Of a stretch of DNA of 64,000 nucleotides, positions 1 through 14,000 are shown one piece after another (position 1 is the stretch's first letter; the number at the start of each line of letters is the position of its first letter). Below the pieces are notes generated by a model. It searched no databases, had not been told where the DNA came from, and saw only the letters and a list, made by a program, of their open reading frames with translations. Origin of the DNA: Cordia subcordata (taxonomy: Eukaryota > Streptophyta > Magnoliopsida > Boraginales > Cordiaceae); the NCBI GenBank assembly GCA_028554755.1, contig JAPTOF010000005.1, positions 19,318,001 to 19,382,000 on the forward strand. The letters are read 5' to 3'. Both the position numbers and the translations under genes were made by a program.

Positions 1-2016
1 ATAGTAAATGCTTAAGTTAGAAATAATGGTTTGAAATAATTTTGGACATGTTTAAGATGCAATTGTTAAATGCTATTTACAAGTGAAGTTATCCTTTTCA
101 GCTTTTGATGAGTATCCATTATATGATCATCAGGCTTTCCAAGAACCATGTTTTCCTTGAACAAATTAATCCTTGGAGATTCGGAGATTTAAATGGAGTT
201 ATTTTTGTCTATAATGATAAAAAGTTTCCGTGCATGAACATTTGTGATAAGGGGAGAGGAGTATTTCTCGACAATGACTAGTCTTTAAAGCCAGGATGAA
301 AATAGTAAGTTAACGTGAATAGATAAAACATTTACATTTAAATTGAAAAGTTAAAAATCACATAAGACCAAAGTTAACAAGGAAAAGAGAAAAAAAAAAA
401 AAAGGTATGAACTTTGAGCTTACATAAAAAAATGAACACAAATGAGTTCAGCATTCCCATCCTTCACCGGGTGTATGATTTTAATAAAAGAAAGAGAGAG
501 AAGTATTTTCCAACGCTGAACTCACAACTAAACCTAGAAATGAGAAAATTGAATCAAAGTAACATAAAAAAAGTTTTACACTTAAACATGGAAGGAAAAG
601 GAAAAACGAACAATTTGCTATATCCATAACCCTTGGTTAGTACAGCTTGCATTCTTTTATAACCAAAGTGGATCAGAATGATATGACCATAAAGTAATCA
701 ACTTCGAAGAATAGATGTAGAGGGCGTTTGGCTTTGCTTATTTGGTGCTTATAAGTACCTAAATAATAAAAAAGTATGTGAGAAGGTGTTATCTAAAATA
801 AGCAAAGCCAAACACCCTCGTAGTTTCCTGGAAAAGTTGATCTGCAGTTTATTGTTAATTGTAGGACTTATAATGCCACAAACTAGCATATGCTCATCTA
901 TAATTTCCACAAAATTGATAATTGATCAAGAAACCATTTGCTAGACAATATATAGGTGTAATTGTTAGCTACACACAACCTATTCTCTCTAGTTGATAAA
1001 GACTTGATTTGAAATTAGCAAATGATAGATAATTGTGGTGAAACTAGTGTAATCAATAATAGTTTTTTTTTTTTTAATTTTAAAATTCACATATACCATC
1101 ACACATTTACACATAAATATAATAGAAAATAGCATGTCGTTTCTTTTTGAAACTTAGTTGTTTCCATTCAAATGTAATGCAAAATTGTCCGACCTTAATT
1201 CAATTTTGTTATTAATGGTAATGGGGCAGATTTACTCAATTAGCAACAACTAAGGCAAGAGATGAGATAACAGTAGTTGATTTGTCAAATCTACTCATTC
1301 TCTCTTCTGTACTTCTGTATGTAAAATTATTTGTTATACTCTTCTTATTAACAGACTTAAAACGACAGTTGGTAAGTTGGAATGAGACGAGAACAAAATA
1401 ACGTCTTAAAATTTATTTTTATTTTTATTCTTAGTATACAATAATGAATTTAAAAATTGCCCTTAATAATCATATTCGAATAATTTGAATATGAAAGACC
1501 TTTTCATAATATTCCTATTCAATATTAAACTCATTCCTTTCTCGTACAAATTCATTCCGGTGTTTTAATTGCCGGACTCGAACAAATTTGTTTTTTTTTC
1601 CCTTCATTTTTTTATCTTGAGTTAAAGATATTCCAGGACAAAGTTCCGGAAGTAATTCCCTAATTAACACTTTTTCAAAAGCATTCCACACTCCTCGCGC
1701 GAATTTCCACGTGGCTCGAAAATCGCCAACCTGTCGAATCTCCATAAAACTGCAAAAAAAAAAAAAGAAAAAAAAAGAAAATCTTTCATATTCCACGCGA
1801 AATTTAAACAAACCCATCACATATACATACACGCCAAAAATCCACTAAAAGATGGAAGAAAATTCTCTGTAAAAGGAAAGAATAATAATAATATGCTTTA
1901 CAGTGATTGTGTATGCAATCAAAATTAATTATTTTAATATTTTATTTGCTTTACTATCGACGTTGTCTGGGGCCGTTGCGATCGGATAATTGTAGAGAGA
2001 GAGAGAGGGGGAGAAA
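1..2016. other. Upstream region of the flippase gene, no confident gene
   Basis: AT-rich DNA. The only structured item is a 97-bp MITE at 721-817. A 52-codon reading frame at 123-281 (+) is not recognised and is too short to call. Just before the flippase start codon lies a short GA-rich run (about 1993-2013), a common type of plant 5' leader. A longer minus-strand open frame at 1515-1832 is low-complexity (poly-F from a T/A tract) and is not a gene. Confidence 0.6.
721..817. mobile_element. Small MITE, family A copy 1
   Basis: A 97-bp element with terminal inverted repeats of about 22 bp: the left end reads AGGGCGTTTGGCTTTGCTTA and the right end is its inverse with one change. The flanks TGTAG and CGTAG could be a 5-bp target duplication with one mismatch. 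A related element with the same ends lies at 35198-35300. It is non-coding. Confidence 0.7.
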
Positions 2017-5000
2017 ATGGCGGGAGGACGGAGGGGGTTGAGATCAAGCGGCGACGCCGGCTCGCCGTTGCCGGACCGGGTTCAGTGCAAAAGCGTGCGG
2101 CTAGGGAAGGTTAAGCCGCAGGCGCCGGGTCACCGTACGGTTTTCTGCAATGACCGTGAAGCGAACGCTCTTGCCAAATTCAAGGTGCATTTTCAGATAT
2201 TTATTGATTAATTTTTGCGTTTTTCTTTTTTCGTTCGGCATCTTTTGTTTATCGTTGTATTTTTTTGTTGGTAAGATTAAAATATAATAGAAACCTCCGA
2301 GGCTGCCTATGGCGGGAGGTTGGCGCCTTATACACAACACGACAAGCTGATATGTTTTTTTTTTTTAATAAATAAATTAGGATATGACATGTTGGGATAC
2401 ACCAATAAAATAAATTTAAATTTATTATATATAGTGAATAAACATCATTTTCAGCTTGGACAGTAGAGTGCAGAGTCTGAAGTTTGATCGTTCTTCACTT
2501 GCTGTTTTTTTTTTAATAATAATAATTAGGGGTCTTTTTAGGATTTAGGAGTGAGAGAGTCAGTGAGTTGATGATGAGAGAGTTGAGTACTTGGAGCATT
2601 GTGCTGCAATTTTCTATTATTTTCTGTGGATTTGACAATTTGTTTTTTGAGTTGCCTGAAAAAATTTGATTCTTTTAGTTTTAAGGGTTTATTGAAGGTT
2701 TAATTGATGGTATATGACGCTGATGATGATAATAAATGGCTTGATATTATTAGCTTAAAAGACCCAAGTACGAAAACGGTAATATGTGTTGTGAATTAAG
2801 TTAGTTTCGACCAAGGTGCACAATGGTCGGGCAAATAGCAAGTCTAGATTCTGAGGTAAAGTATGTACAGCCTTACCCTTTTTCTGAACAGTTTTTTAAG
2901 AATTGAACTTGACATCAACTTATCAGTAAGTGATGTGGCATGTGGACTCACGTGTTGAGGAATATATCATTGATTAGAAATTTGTCTTCTTTTGTATAGT
3001 AGTGTTTTGTTGTGGCTAGGGGTCTAATTAGTGGTTTTGAGTTGAGAAATGTGGGGTTCGCAGGGTATTAGCTTCAAGAATTCAACTGTATTTTCTTTCA
3101 TTTATATATTTATATTATTATCAGGATATCCAGTTTTGTGGGTTATATTCAGCGTTTAACTAATGATAGATAAAATTCAAGACCAATTTTTCAACAATCG
3201 AGTGCTTGTACCAAGCATGATGGTCGAATTCTTGAATATAGCATTCAATAGAAAATCTGTTCTCCTTTTAGGTGGGTTCAAGGAGTTATATTGTTTGTAA
3301 AATTCAAATGTTTTTTCCTTTATTCGTTTACTGGATTTTCCAACTTTGTGGGTTTTATTGAGGGTTTATATAATGAAGGATGATGGTGATAATAATGGTT
3401 TGCCGTCATCCGCATGAGATTACTAAAAATATAAAAATACATTTTGCAATGTGGTACTTGTTGGGGAATTACTTTAATTTATCTTCCTATCATCAGTTAT
3501 CTATTTTGTCCTAGTTAATGTCTCTAAATATGGAAAGTTGTTTCAATGTGTGATATTGTTTGAGAAATTGAATATATACTTCTTTTGATGTTAGAGTTTT
3601 CCCGGTTTTTGGGATATATTGATGGTTTAATTAATGATGAATAACGAAGATAATAATGGTGCCCAATTGGCATTAATAAGTAAACAAAGAAATTGTACCT
3701 CATTATAGCAATTGAGCTTGTTGTCCTCTTTTTCATTTGAAAGGTGTTTCTTGTCCTTTTCAACTTGTAGCCAGGGTGGGGTGTAGGTTAATCGTTACAT
3801 TTCTTATACCAGAATCTGGTTCATATATTTTAGTTATGTTTAGCACACTGTCAATGAATTTTTCTTTGGATTAATTTATTTGAGAAGAATCAAAGTATTT
3901 GTATCATCAAATTTTAGCTATGTCTATTCTTTATGTTGAATAATTTAATTACGCTTCGCTGTTTCTATATTGTGTCTGGTTATTATCTTCCATTATGCTA
4001 CTTCTGCGGAAGCTGAATTTGATCTACTCTGGGACAAGTTGGTTGGAAGCTAGTGGCTGAACGACTGAGGCAAGTTAATGATAGGAATATCACAATATAT
4101 AGCCAGTTTTTGTTCCTGGTGCTTGCTAGACACTCTTGGAATGTAATTACAACAATTCGTCATGCTTGCTTTTTAGATCCTCCTTCTGGTTTGCTTAACA
4201 CAAGGTGTCATGAAACCCATTTATGTGGCAGCAATTATAATCAATCTTCAGGGCAGAGTGAGCAAACTGTGTCAATGTCCTCCAATGATGAGAATGCAGA
4301 GGCTTTTCCTCAGTTTGCATTGCAAAAAACTTTTCTGGAGACCTTTCTTAGTTATTTTTCCTCTCATCTGTGAAACCTAATACAGAAAGAATAGAGTATA
4401 AAGATTGTAATGACTAGATTTTGACACCTTTGATGAGGACACTTGGGTGTGTCCCTTAATATAATTGATGGGCAGGACAGAAAATTTGGAAAACTTTGGA
4501 ACTGAGCCTAACTGGTTAATAGTTGCTTTTGGTACTCAGAGGTCTTAAAATATCCTGAAATCTCTGATTACTTTCTTAGTTTGAGGCTGCTGCTGTATGC
4601 ATTTGGTCGACACCTTTCAAAGAAGAATTCTTACACTAGGATGGTGCTACTTGATGGAAAAACCTCTGATCTTCTTGTGGTGACTTGGCAAATGGTTGAT
4701 TTATTTGATAAAAGAAATATAAGCTCCTACATCACCCAGCACTTTACCCCACATAATATGCATACACAAGTGCAGACTTTTGCCCATCTATTACCTAACT
4801 TCCTCTTGGAGGATCCTTCCAAATTTTGGTGGGTGTAACATTATTTTCTCTTCACCATGTAGTTGTTTACTATTCATCTGATTGGCAAGAAGGGGCAACA
4901 GAAAGGTCCTTATGTAAAATACAAGTCATAATAGAGTCAAACATGTCCTTTGTTCATTTATTTTCTTTGGGGTTTTTTGGTCAAATCAGACAATTCTAGC

Positions 5001-8000
5001 ACCTGCAGTTCAATGATGCATTCCTTTGACAATCTTGAAAATATTGTCTTTTTGTTTGTCTTTTTGGTTACTAGCTAATGAGTTCCTGTATAATGGCAAA
5101 ATTTACGGAGAAAGAAAAATAGGTGTTGTAATAGAGTGTGCCCTACGTAAAGCTTGACCATACTTTTTACCGTCATGTTCGAATCTTGGCAATAATCACT
5201 AAAGCAAATGTAATAAAGTTGCTTATTGTGGAAACAGTCATCTGGCATATGAATTACGCATCAATTGCTTTATATTGGGAAGATCTCATGTTATTTTAAT
5301 AATGTATCATGAGAAGAAATTTGTTTTTTACATATTTTTTGACATTCTCCTGTTCGGCTGGACTTATTATTTTTTCTCTTGTTTGAGATGTAATTTTGCA
5401 GGGGAATTCTGTGTCAACTACAAAGTATGACATATTTACATTCTTACCGAAGGGGCTTTTCGAGCAGGTATAGTTGTTGTTTTTTTTTTAAAAAAAAAAA
5501 TCCAAAAAGGTAGAGTCTTTTCCTATTGTTCTGCTGTTGTCCTTTTCTTTTTTGGATCATGATATTTTCCATCTTTGATGTGAGCTTTGTATCTTTGGTG
5601 CTATATAAATGAAGAATGGGTTTAAAATGGAGAAGGTTTTTTTTTTTCCCCTGCTTCTTTGACTATTGAATCTGTTGGTTTATGTTTGGTTGAAAACGTT
5701 TTTCTTGCCCGCTTAATTTCTTTTCCTATCTAGAGATTATTCGCTTTCCTCAACAAGTGATTCACATTTCTATATATGAAAATGTGAGGGTTTAATCATA
5801 TCTTTTCTTCATGTTAAATTTTAGTATTGTTAATCCATCAAATCAGGCAAATGACTTGTAATCTTCAATGAATAATAAGATTTTTTTCCTCTCCTTCTTA
5901 TGCAGTAGTATATACTTGCATATTAAAATCTGACCACAGTTGTTATGATGATCAAGATTTTTTTCAGCAACTCGTTCGTTTTGCTTAATAAGTACTAAGC
6001 GTGTGTTTACTGGACCCTGACCAAATTCTGTTATCCTTCTCTTTTTATTTGCTCTTACCTGATGTGCTCTCCCGTTGTTTATTTGTGCTGACAGTTCAGG
6101 CGGGTGGCTAACCTCTACTTCCTTATGATCTCAATTTTGTCATGCACTCCTGTCAGGTATGTCAACTTCAAGTAATCCTGGTGAAACTTCTTCCCAGAAA
6201 GGAATGATGGAGGAGTTTGAAAGTCAATTATGTTTATTATGTTGCTAACACATTTTTAGTAGCGGAGATTGACCAAAATTCTTCTTTTGACTAGCAAATA
6301 TTAAAAGAACTTTGATATTTTGGTTCATTCTTCAAATATGGCAGAGTGGTAGTTTTGGGTTTTGTTGAACACTTTGTTTGTCTTAGAGTTGAGAAAGAAC
6401 AGGCTTTCGTACCTTTTACAATACTTTGCCTCATATATTTATATTACTAAGAAGGCAAACAAAAAAGTACTCTCTTTTGATGTGGGAGAGAGTTAGTACA
6501 TTTATTAATATAGAACTACTCTAGTCAACACTCCTCCTCAAGCTGGAGCATATATATCGTATGTGTCCTGCTTGTTACAAATATATTTAACCGAGGGGCT
6601 ACTAACTGACTTTGTAAACAAATTAGTTAACTGATCACTAGAGCTAACATAGGAAGTGACAATTTTTTTTGACAACAGTTTTTCTCTCACAAAGTAACAA
6701 TCAATCTCTATATGCTTGGTTCGCTCATGGAATACTTGATCATCACAGATAAGCTTCATCGGTCCTAAACTACCAAAGCCAATTTGTGCGAGGAGATGTT
6801 TCACCCATATCAGCTCACAAGTGGCAAGGTCCATAGCTCGATATTCTGATTCCGTACTTGAGCGTGCAACCACATCTTGTTTCTTACTCTTCCATGAGAC
6901 CAAGTTTCCACCAATGAATACACAATATCCAGAAGTTGATCTCCTATCAGAAGGACTGCCTGCCCAATCTGCATCTGAATATCCAATAATCTCCATGTGT
7001 CTTTTGTTACTATAAAGTAATTCTTTACCTTTGTTAAATCTCAGAATTTGCAGAACTGCAATCCAGTGTTTTGTTTGTGGATCATTTAAGAATTGGCTCA
7101 CAACACTGACTGCAAACAAGATATCTGGGCGTGTGATAGTGAGATAATTATGCTTTCCAACCAATCTCCTATATCTTCCAGGATCTCTCAGTACCTCTCC
7201 ATCTTCTGGCAAAAGTTTCATATTTGGATCCATCGGTGAATCACAAGGTCGAGCACCTAGCAATCCCTATTCATCCAACATGTCTAGAGCGTACTTTTGT
7301 TAAGATATGAACACTTCTTGTCTTGATTTAGCTACCTCGATGCCTTAGAAATAATGTAATTCACCCAAGTCTTTGGTTTGAAATTTCTCATGAAAAAATG
7401 CCTTGAGCTCTTTTATGCCTGCAATGTCATCACTAGTTATAACAATGTCATCAACATACCCAATTAGCAAAAGACGTTTTTCTTCAGAACATTGGTAGAA
7501 AACCGAATGATCAACACTGCAACGCCTCAATCCAAACTCAAGAACCACTGTGTTGAAGCGCCTAAACTAGGCTCGGGAAGATTGCTTGAGGCCATATAGA
7601 GCCTTCTTTAGGCAACACACCTTTTGAGACTCCTTCTGAGCAACAAATCCTAGAGCTTGCACTATGTACACCTCTTCATCAAGATCACCATTAAGAAAAA
7701 CATTCTTAATAGCAAGTTGATGAAGGGACCAATTATGGATAGATGCGAGAACAAGTAAAATACGAACAAAAGACATCTTTGCAACCAGAGAAAAGGTGTC
7801 ACCATAATCAAGACAGTACACCTATTTATATCCTTTAGCCACGAGACGGGCCTTCAGACGATCACCCCATCCATCTGCAGCTACCTTCACAATATACATC
7901 CATCGACAGCCAATTTGTGCTATACCAGGAGGTAATTCAATTAACTCCTAGGTCCCATTATGGTACAAAGTAGACATCTCCTCAAGCATTGCAGCCCGCC

Positions 8001-11000
8001 AACCCGGATGAGCACATGCCTCCGCCACGTTCCTGGGAATAGAAATAGACAAAGAAGCAACAAAAGAAGCATGAAAAGAAGATAGGTGATCATAGGTAAC
8101 GAAATTGGAGATAGAATGACGAGTGGTGCAAGAGCGAGTACTTGTAGAGCGATATGGAGATCAAGGTCAGAGGATGAGGCGGTAGAAACAGGATTCGAAG
8201 GCGGCGAGTCAATAGGCACCGGCGAGTCAATAGGCACCGGCGGACGAGGAGGTGATGAGGGGCGAGGGTGGCGTATGTAGACCCAAAGGTCCGGTTGATC
8301 CAAGTGCGAGGTAACCTCTGGTGATGCTGCTGAGGATGGAGCAAGAACAGGAACAAAGGAGGTATCAAGCATAGGGATAAGAAGGGGCAAGAATTCAAAG
8401 GCTGGACTAGGGGATGGACTCGAAGGAAAATAAAGGGTGGTCTCGAAAAAGTGACATCAGCAGAGATGAACCAACGATTCATCTGGGGAAAATGACAACG
8501 ATACCTTTTTTGATGCCGAGAATACCCAAGGAAGACACATTTAATAGACCGAGGTCCTAACTTGTCTATATCAGGAGACAGATTATGAACAAAACACACA
8601 CAACCAAAATCCTGAGGGGGTAAAACATATATAGAATCACGGGGGAACAAAATTGCAAAAGGTAATTTGATCATGCAGGACAGAGGAAGGCATACAATTA
8701 ATAAGATAACATGAAGTTAAAACAGCATCATCCCAAAAACGAAGTGGTACATGCATATGAAGAAGAAGGGTATGGGCCATCTCAATGAGATGGCAATTCT
8801 TTCGTTTGGCAACCCCATTTTATTGTGGAGTGTGTGCACAAGATGTTTCATGAGGAATGCCGTGAGTTTGCAAAAATGAAGTAAATGCATTAGATAAATA
8901 CTCCTTAGCATTATCGCTTAGGAGAGTTTTTATTGAAACCCCAAACTGTGTTTGAATTTCATTATAAAGGTTACAAAAAATAGAAAATACTTCAGAGTGT
9001 TCTTTCATTAAGAATAGCCAAGTCATTCGAGAATAATCATCAATAAACGTAACAAAATAGCTAAATCCAATTTTTGAAACTGTACGACTAGGGCCCCAAA
9101 TGTCAGAGTGGACTAGGACAAAGTGGGGCAGCAACCCGCTTATTGACTCGACTAGGAAAAGAACTACGACTATGCTTTCGTAACTGACAAGAACCATAAT
9201 GAAGCTCACTAACATGACTTAAACTAGGGGCCATTTTCTTTAAACTAGACAAGGAAGGGTGACCTAGACGAGAGTGAACTTGCTCCGGTGTAGCAGCAAC
9301 AATGCTTGTGGTTGGGACATTCAGATCCAAATAGTATAGTCCGCGCTGCTCACACCTGGTACCAATTTTCACGCCAGTCTTCAGATCTCGAATAGACATA
9401 GAATTAGAAGTAAAAGTTATAGAACAATTTAGAGATTTAGTAAGTTTACTAATAGACAAAAGATTGAAAGGAAATTGCGAAAGACACAATACAGACGGTA
9501 ATGTAATAAAAGACGTAGGACAAGCACGACCAACTCCACGAGTAGATGTGGAGGATCTATCTGCAAGTGTAACGCTAGAGAAGGAACCAGGATGAAAGTT
9601 AGAAAGTGATTGTACATTACCACTGATATGGTTAGAAGCACCGGAATCTATTACCTAAGGACCAAGGTTGGGAATAGTGTTGGACAAGAGTGCAGTAGAA
9701 GAGTTTGCATTGGCATAAGAGGCTGTAGCGGTGTTCTGAGGAAGATGTACTACTTGCTGAGATGCTTGCAATTTTAAAAGTTGGGAGTACTCTTCCTGAG
9801 TAATTGTCACCATAGAGGGCTCAGAAATTGTATCGTTTAATGAAGAGGCTTGAACACCATTTGCGGCCTGCGAGGGTTGCCCATGTAAACTCCAATAAGT
9901 GTCACGAACATGGCCCAATTTATTGCATTATGTGCAACAGCATTTGCGGCCTGCGAGGGTTGCCCATGTAAACTCCAATAAGTGTCACGAACATGGCCCA
10001 GTTTATTGCATTATGTGCAACGAGGACGCTGACCCGTAGTAGAACGGCCCGCCCACGTCTAGAAGTGGCTCAACCTCGACCCTAACCATCACGGTTGCCA
10101 TTGTCATGTGGCGTAGGAGTGACAAGAGCTGATTGATCAGATGATTGGGCAGAAGTCACAGATTGTGGGTAAGCCCAATTCAATCGGGAATAAGCATCTT
10201 TCATAGTCGGCAAGGTAGATTTAGACAACAGCTGAGAACGGATAGAGTCATACTGTGGGGGCAGGGCGTGTAACCAGAGTATTAGACTGAGATTATCCCA
10301 TTGTTGCGCAATCTTCTTCGGGTCTGTAGTGATAGGGAATAAATCTCGAAACTCTTGCACACAACTACGAAATTGATTGTAATAAGCGGTTAAGTCCATA
10401 TCTGGAGAAGGTCCTCGTAACATATCTGAGATGACATCATATGCCCTAGTTACCTGATCAGAGTATAGAACGCGTGCAGTAGACCAAATAGATTCACAAG
10501 TCGTGCACTGCTGGAAGCCCCGCATCAGTTGCAGTTCCAAAGACTGCCAAAGCAAACTGACCAACTGGTAGATGCTAAATATGAGCATTACCATCAGACA
10601 AAGTAGAAGGGCAATCAGATGCCAAGTGGTCTCCTAAGCCTTGTCCAAGAAACCAAATTTCAACAGCAATAGACCAATAAGAGTAATTGTTACCATTCAA
10701 CTTTTTGGATGTGATAGTGGGAGTGCCAGAGACAGATAGAACTACGACAGATGATTTAGAGCTACTAGTAGAGGCATCAAACTGGGTAAAAGTAATTGAT
10801 TCATCTTTTTCGGTCGCCATGAAGACAATAGAGATATGCAGCTACCTGCACTATACACACTAGCAACTCCCACAAAAAATAATCAACAGACTGAAAGGTG
10901 TGAACAAGAAACTCAAGCTATGATGTGCATTTTATTTTATTTTATTTTTTCCTGTTTAGTTCTCTTTTTCTTTTTTGTTTTTATTTTTATTTTTATTTTT

Positions 11001-14000
11001 TTGCTTTCTTTTTTTTTGGGGGGAGGGGTTAGTGAGTTAAAAAATCACAAAAAAAGGGAAAAATCAAATGAGCAGGCAATGGCGAGCATCTTGGCTGGAG
11101 ATAGGGCGTCGCTGGTGATGGCGCATGGTGGCACGTGATGGTGGTCACCGGAGCGTGGGTCTATGCGCGGCCACTGCAGGCGACATGGAACTTGATGTAG
11201 AGTGTGATGATGTGATTAGTTTTGCGAGATAATGTGCAGTGTAGATCTAAGAAAAAAGATCGAAGAAAAAGTGGTTATGGTTATGGGATTAGGTGCTCGG
11301 CGGCGGCCAATGGTGGGGTATTCTTCAGGTTGCCGGTGGAGGTGGTATGACGGGAGGGTGGTGGTGGATGCTAGGGTAAGGGTTTAGTATTTATGTGTGT
11401 GTGTGTGTATATATATATATATTTTTGAGAAAGAAAAGGATTATGGAAAAGAAGAATGGGTAAGGGAAGGGTGGGATGGATTTTTTTGCTGGCTCGGTGT
11501 CATCTAAGAGTTGAGAAAGAACAGGCTTTCATACTTTTTACGGCGCTTAGCCTCATATATTTATACTACTAAGAAGGCGAACAAAAAAGTACTCTCTTCC
11601 GGTGTGGGAGAGAGTTAGTACATTTATTAATATAGAACTACTCTATTCAACGGTTCCCCTCTAAATCTGCAGTGACATGCCAATGAGAAGTTGGGATTAT
11701 GGGTGACTTTTTTCTCACCATAGTCAGCCTTGCGTCTCTAGTTGTCCAACAGATTAGGATTCCATATTGGTCAAAGAAAATAGCCTTTTGTAGCCTGATC
11801 TTTTGCTACTGGCTTACGAATAAACCATGTGAAAAATAGACGTGTTTTCTCTTTTGCTGCTCATTACTTTTTCCACTTATTAAAGGCCAACTTTGCATAA
11901 CCAAGCCATTTTCTTTTTGGCTGCTCATTAATTTTTCTACTTATTAAAGGCCAACTTTGCATAACCAAGCCATTTTCTTTTTTGCTGCTCATTAATTTTT
12001 CTACTTATTAAAGACCAACTCTGTGTAACTGTTTCTCCAACACTCATTTGTTCAGATCATGATGATCTCGGGTAACTGAGATATATTCTTGATGATTAAT
12101 TATCTGCGGTATTAGTTGAACTGTGGATGTGGGTGTGGGTGATAGAGAGTTTTTCTTGTTGCATATGTCCCTGAAGGTAACTTTTTCTCTTTTACAGTCC
12201 TGTAAGTCCAATAACAAATGTGCTTCCTCTGAGTCTGGTGCTGCTTGTTTCTCTTATTAAGGAGGCATGGGAAGACTGGGTGAGTACAATTAGCACTTCC
12301 TCTCTTTATTAATTTTATCAGTTATGTACACGTGGTTAGCTTGTAGTGATTGGTCATTTTTATGAGAAAATCTCAAAGAATAAATGGTGTCAGATATGAT
12401 TTGGAGTAACAATTTTTGTTTCCTGTAGGGGTTAAAGCCTTCATTTATTCTGCCTTATTTCCATAGAGTAGCAAATTACAGAAATTTTGCTTTTCTAATT
12501 TATAATTCAATTTATGTTCTCTTGTTTTTGTGTTTTATAGAAACGTTTTCAGAATGACTTGGCAATTAATAACTCTGAAGTAGAAGTGTTAGAAGATCAA
12601 AAGTGGGTTACTGTTCCTTGGAAGAAGCTACAGGTTGGAGACATTGTCAGAGTAAGTATCCTGCAAATCTACTTCTGATGCTTGTGCTTTGTGTTGTAGG
12701 ATAAATGATCCTCTTGTTTGACATGTTTTTGGTGTCTTTAAGTGTGGTGCATCATTAAGTCTTGCATTGCCTCTTTTATTAGCCTTTCTCTGATCTTTTG
12801 GTTGAATTAAGTTCAAAACAGCAATTATTTTGAGACTTATCACTGTCACATCTCACTCATTTGATTTCTTGAAGATCAAACTGCAGATAATCTTGAGAAC
12901 TTGTTCACAAGTTTAGTAGTTGCTTATGTTGGCCCTTACCGATTATGATATTTTGGACCTTGAAAAATTTGAAGGGTTCAAGTGTTAAGTTACATTATAA
13001 AAATCTTTTTGAACTTTTACCATATTTCTCACCTCTTGAATTGTCAAACCCAGGGCATGTTACTTGGTCATTTTATTCTCAGGCTAACATTTTTCATCGC
13101 AATGTCATCCAGAGTACCATTTAATGTAAATGAGAGCTATCATTAGAATTTGTGTTCTGGAAGAATTCCTGAAATCCTTACTAACTGCTCTCGCCCTTGC
13201 TTTCTGTCACTGTATAATTCTATAATGCTTGGTAGTGAAACAAAGTTCTACATGAAGCAAATTCTTACTAATTTTCCATATTACCAATTACAATTTTGCT
13301 ATTCAATTTCTCCCTTCGAAAATAAAGTTCACTGTTATTGTTAAAAGGAATTTGCTATTGCTTTCGGCTCAAATTGATTATCTTGGTTCACCTAGCTGCT
13401 GTTTTCTAGGTGACCGTTAAATGTATGTGATAATTATGCTAGGAGCATCATATGCAGTTGTAACTGCTTGATTTCCTGTTTGCAGGTGAAGCAGGATTGT
13501 TTCTTTCCTGCAGATTTACTATTTCTTGCTGGCACAAACCCAGATGGAGTCTGCTATACTGAGGTTGCATATTCTATTTTCTTGACAATATTTCCTGAGG
13601 TTACTTTTGAATCTTCTAACAATAGATGCAACATAAATTTGTCATTTTTTCCCTGCTTAATATCCTTATCATTAGATGCTTGGTACGCAGTATTATCTTG
13701 GGACTGACAATTTAAGAGTATTATCTTGGGACTGACAATTTAAGTAAAGCCAAATTCACATCTTTTGCCATACTGGCCTCATGCCCATGCAATGCAGGTA
13801 ACAATAAGGCAAAATAAATTCTAAAAGAAATGCAAGTCTTTGATAACTGCCACAATTACATGTTTCTAGTAACAGGAGAAATAAAAGAGAACTCAGTAAC
13901 ACTGTTGTCTTGCCAGATATTGCATTCATGTCCGTTGATTTTACTTTCAGAAGTTTAGATACTTATTTGGGCTTATGTGGAGGGGCAGCCTTAAAGTGTA

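Larger units (their letters stand above)
6381..11652 (-). mobile_element. Decayed Ty1/Copia LTR retrotransposon in intron 3 of the flippase gene
   Basis: A 5.27-kb element on the minus strand, antisense to its host gene. Two direct 150-bp LTRs bound it. Next to the right (5') LTR is a degraded initiator-Met tRNA primer site (11491-11502), and next to the left (3') LTR is a polypurine tract (about 6531-6545 on the + strand as CTCCTCCTC). Protein remnants run gag, zinc knuckle, protease, integrase, RT, RNase H, which is the Copia order. All open frames are interrupted by stops and frameshifts, so it cannot move itself. I could not find a clean target-site duplication; the flanks GTTTG and GTTCC match at three of five bases. 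Confidence 0.93.

Noticed and set aside
1515..1832. Minus-strand open frame of 105 codons upstream of the flippase gene
   Set aside because: Much of it is poly-Phe from an A/T tract, with no domain and no homologue that I recognise.
4053..4373. 106-codon open frame in flippase intron 1
   Set aside because: It lies between exons of an intact gene and shows no recognisable domain. Most likely a chance frame.
6371..11660. Target-site duplication of the Copia element
   Set aside because: Flanks GTTTG and GTTCC match at only three of five bases, so I do not claim a duplication.
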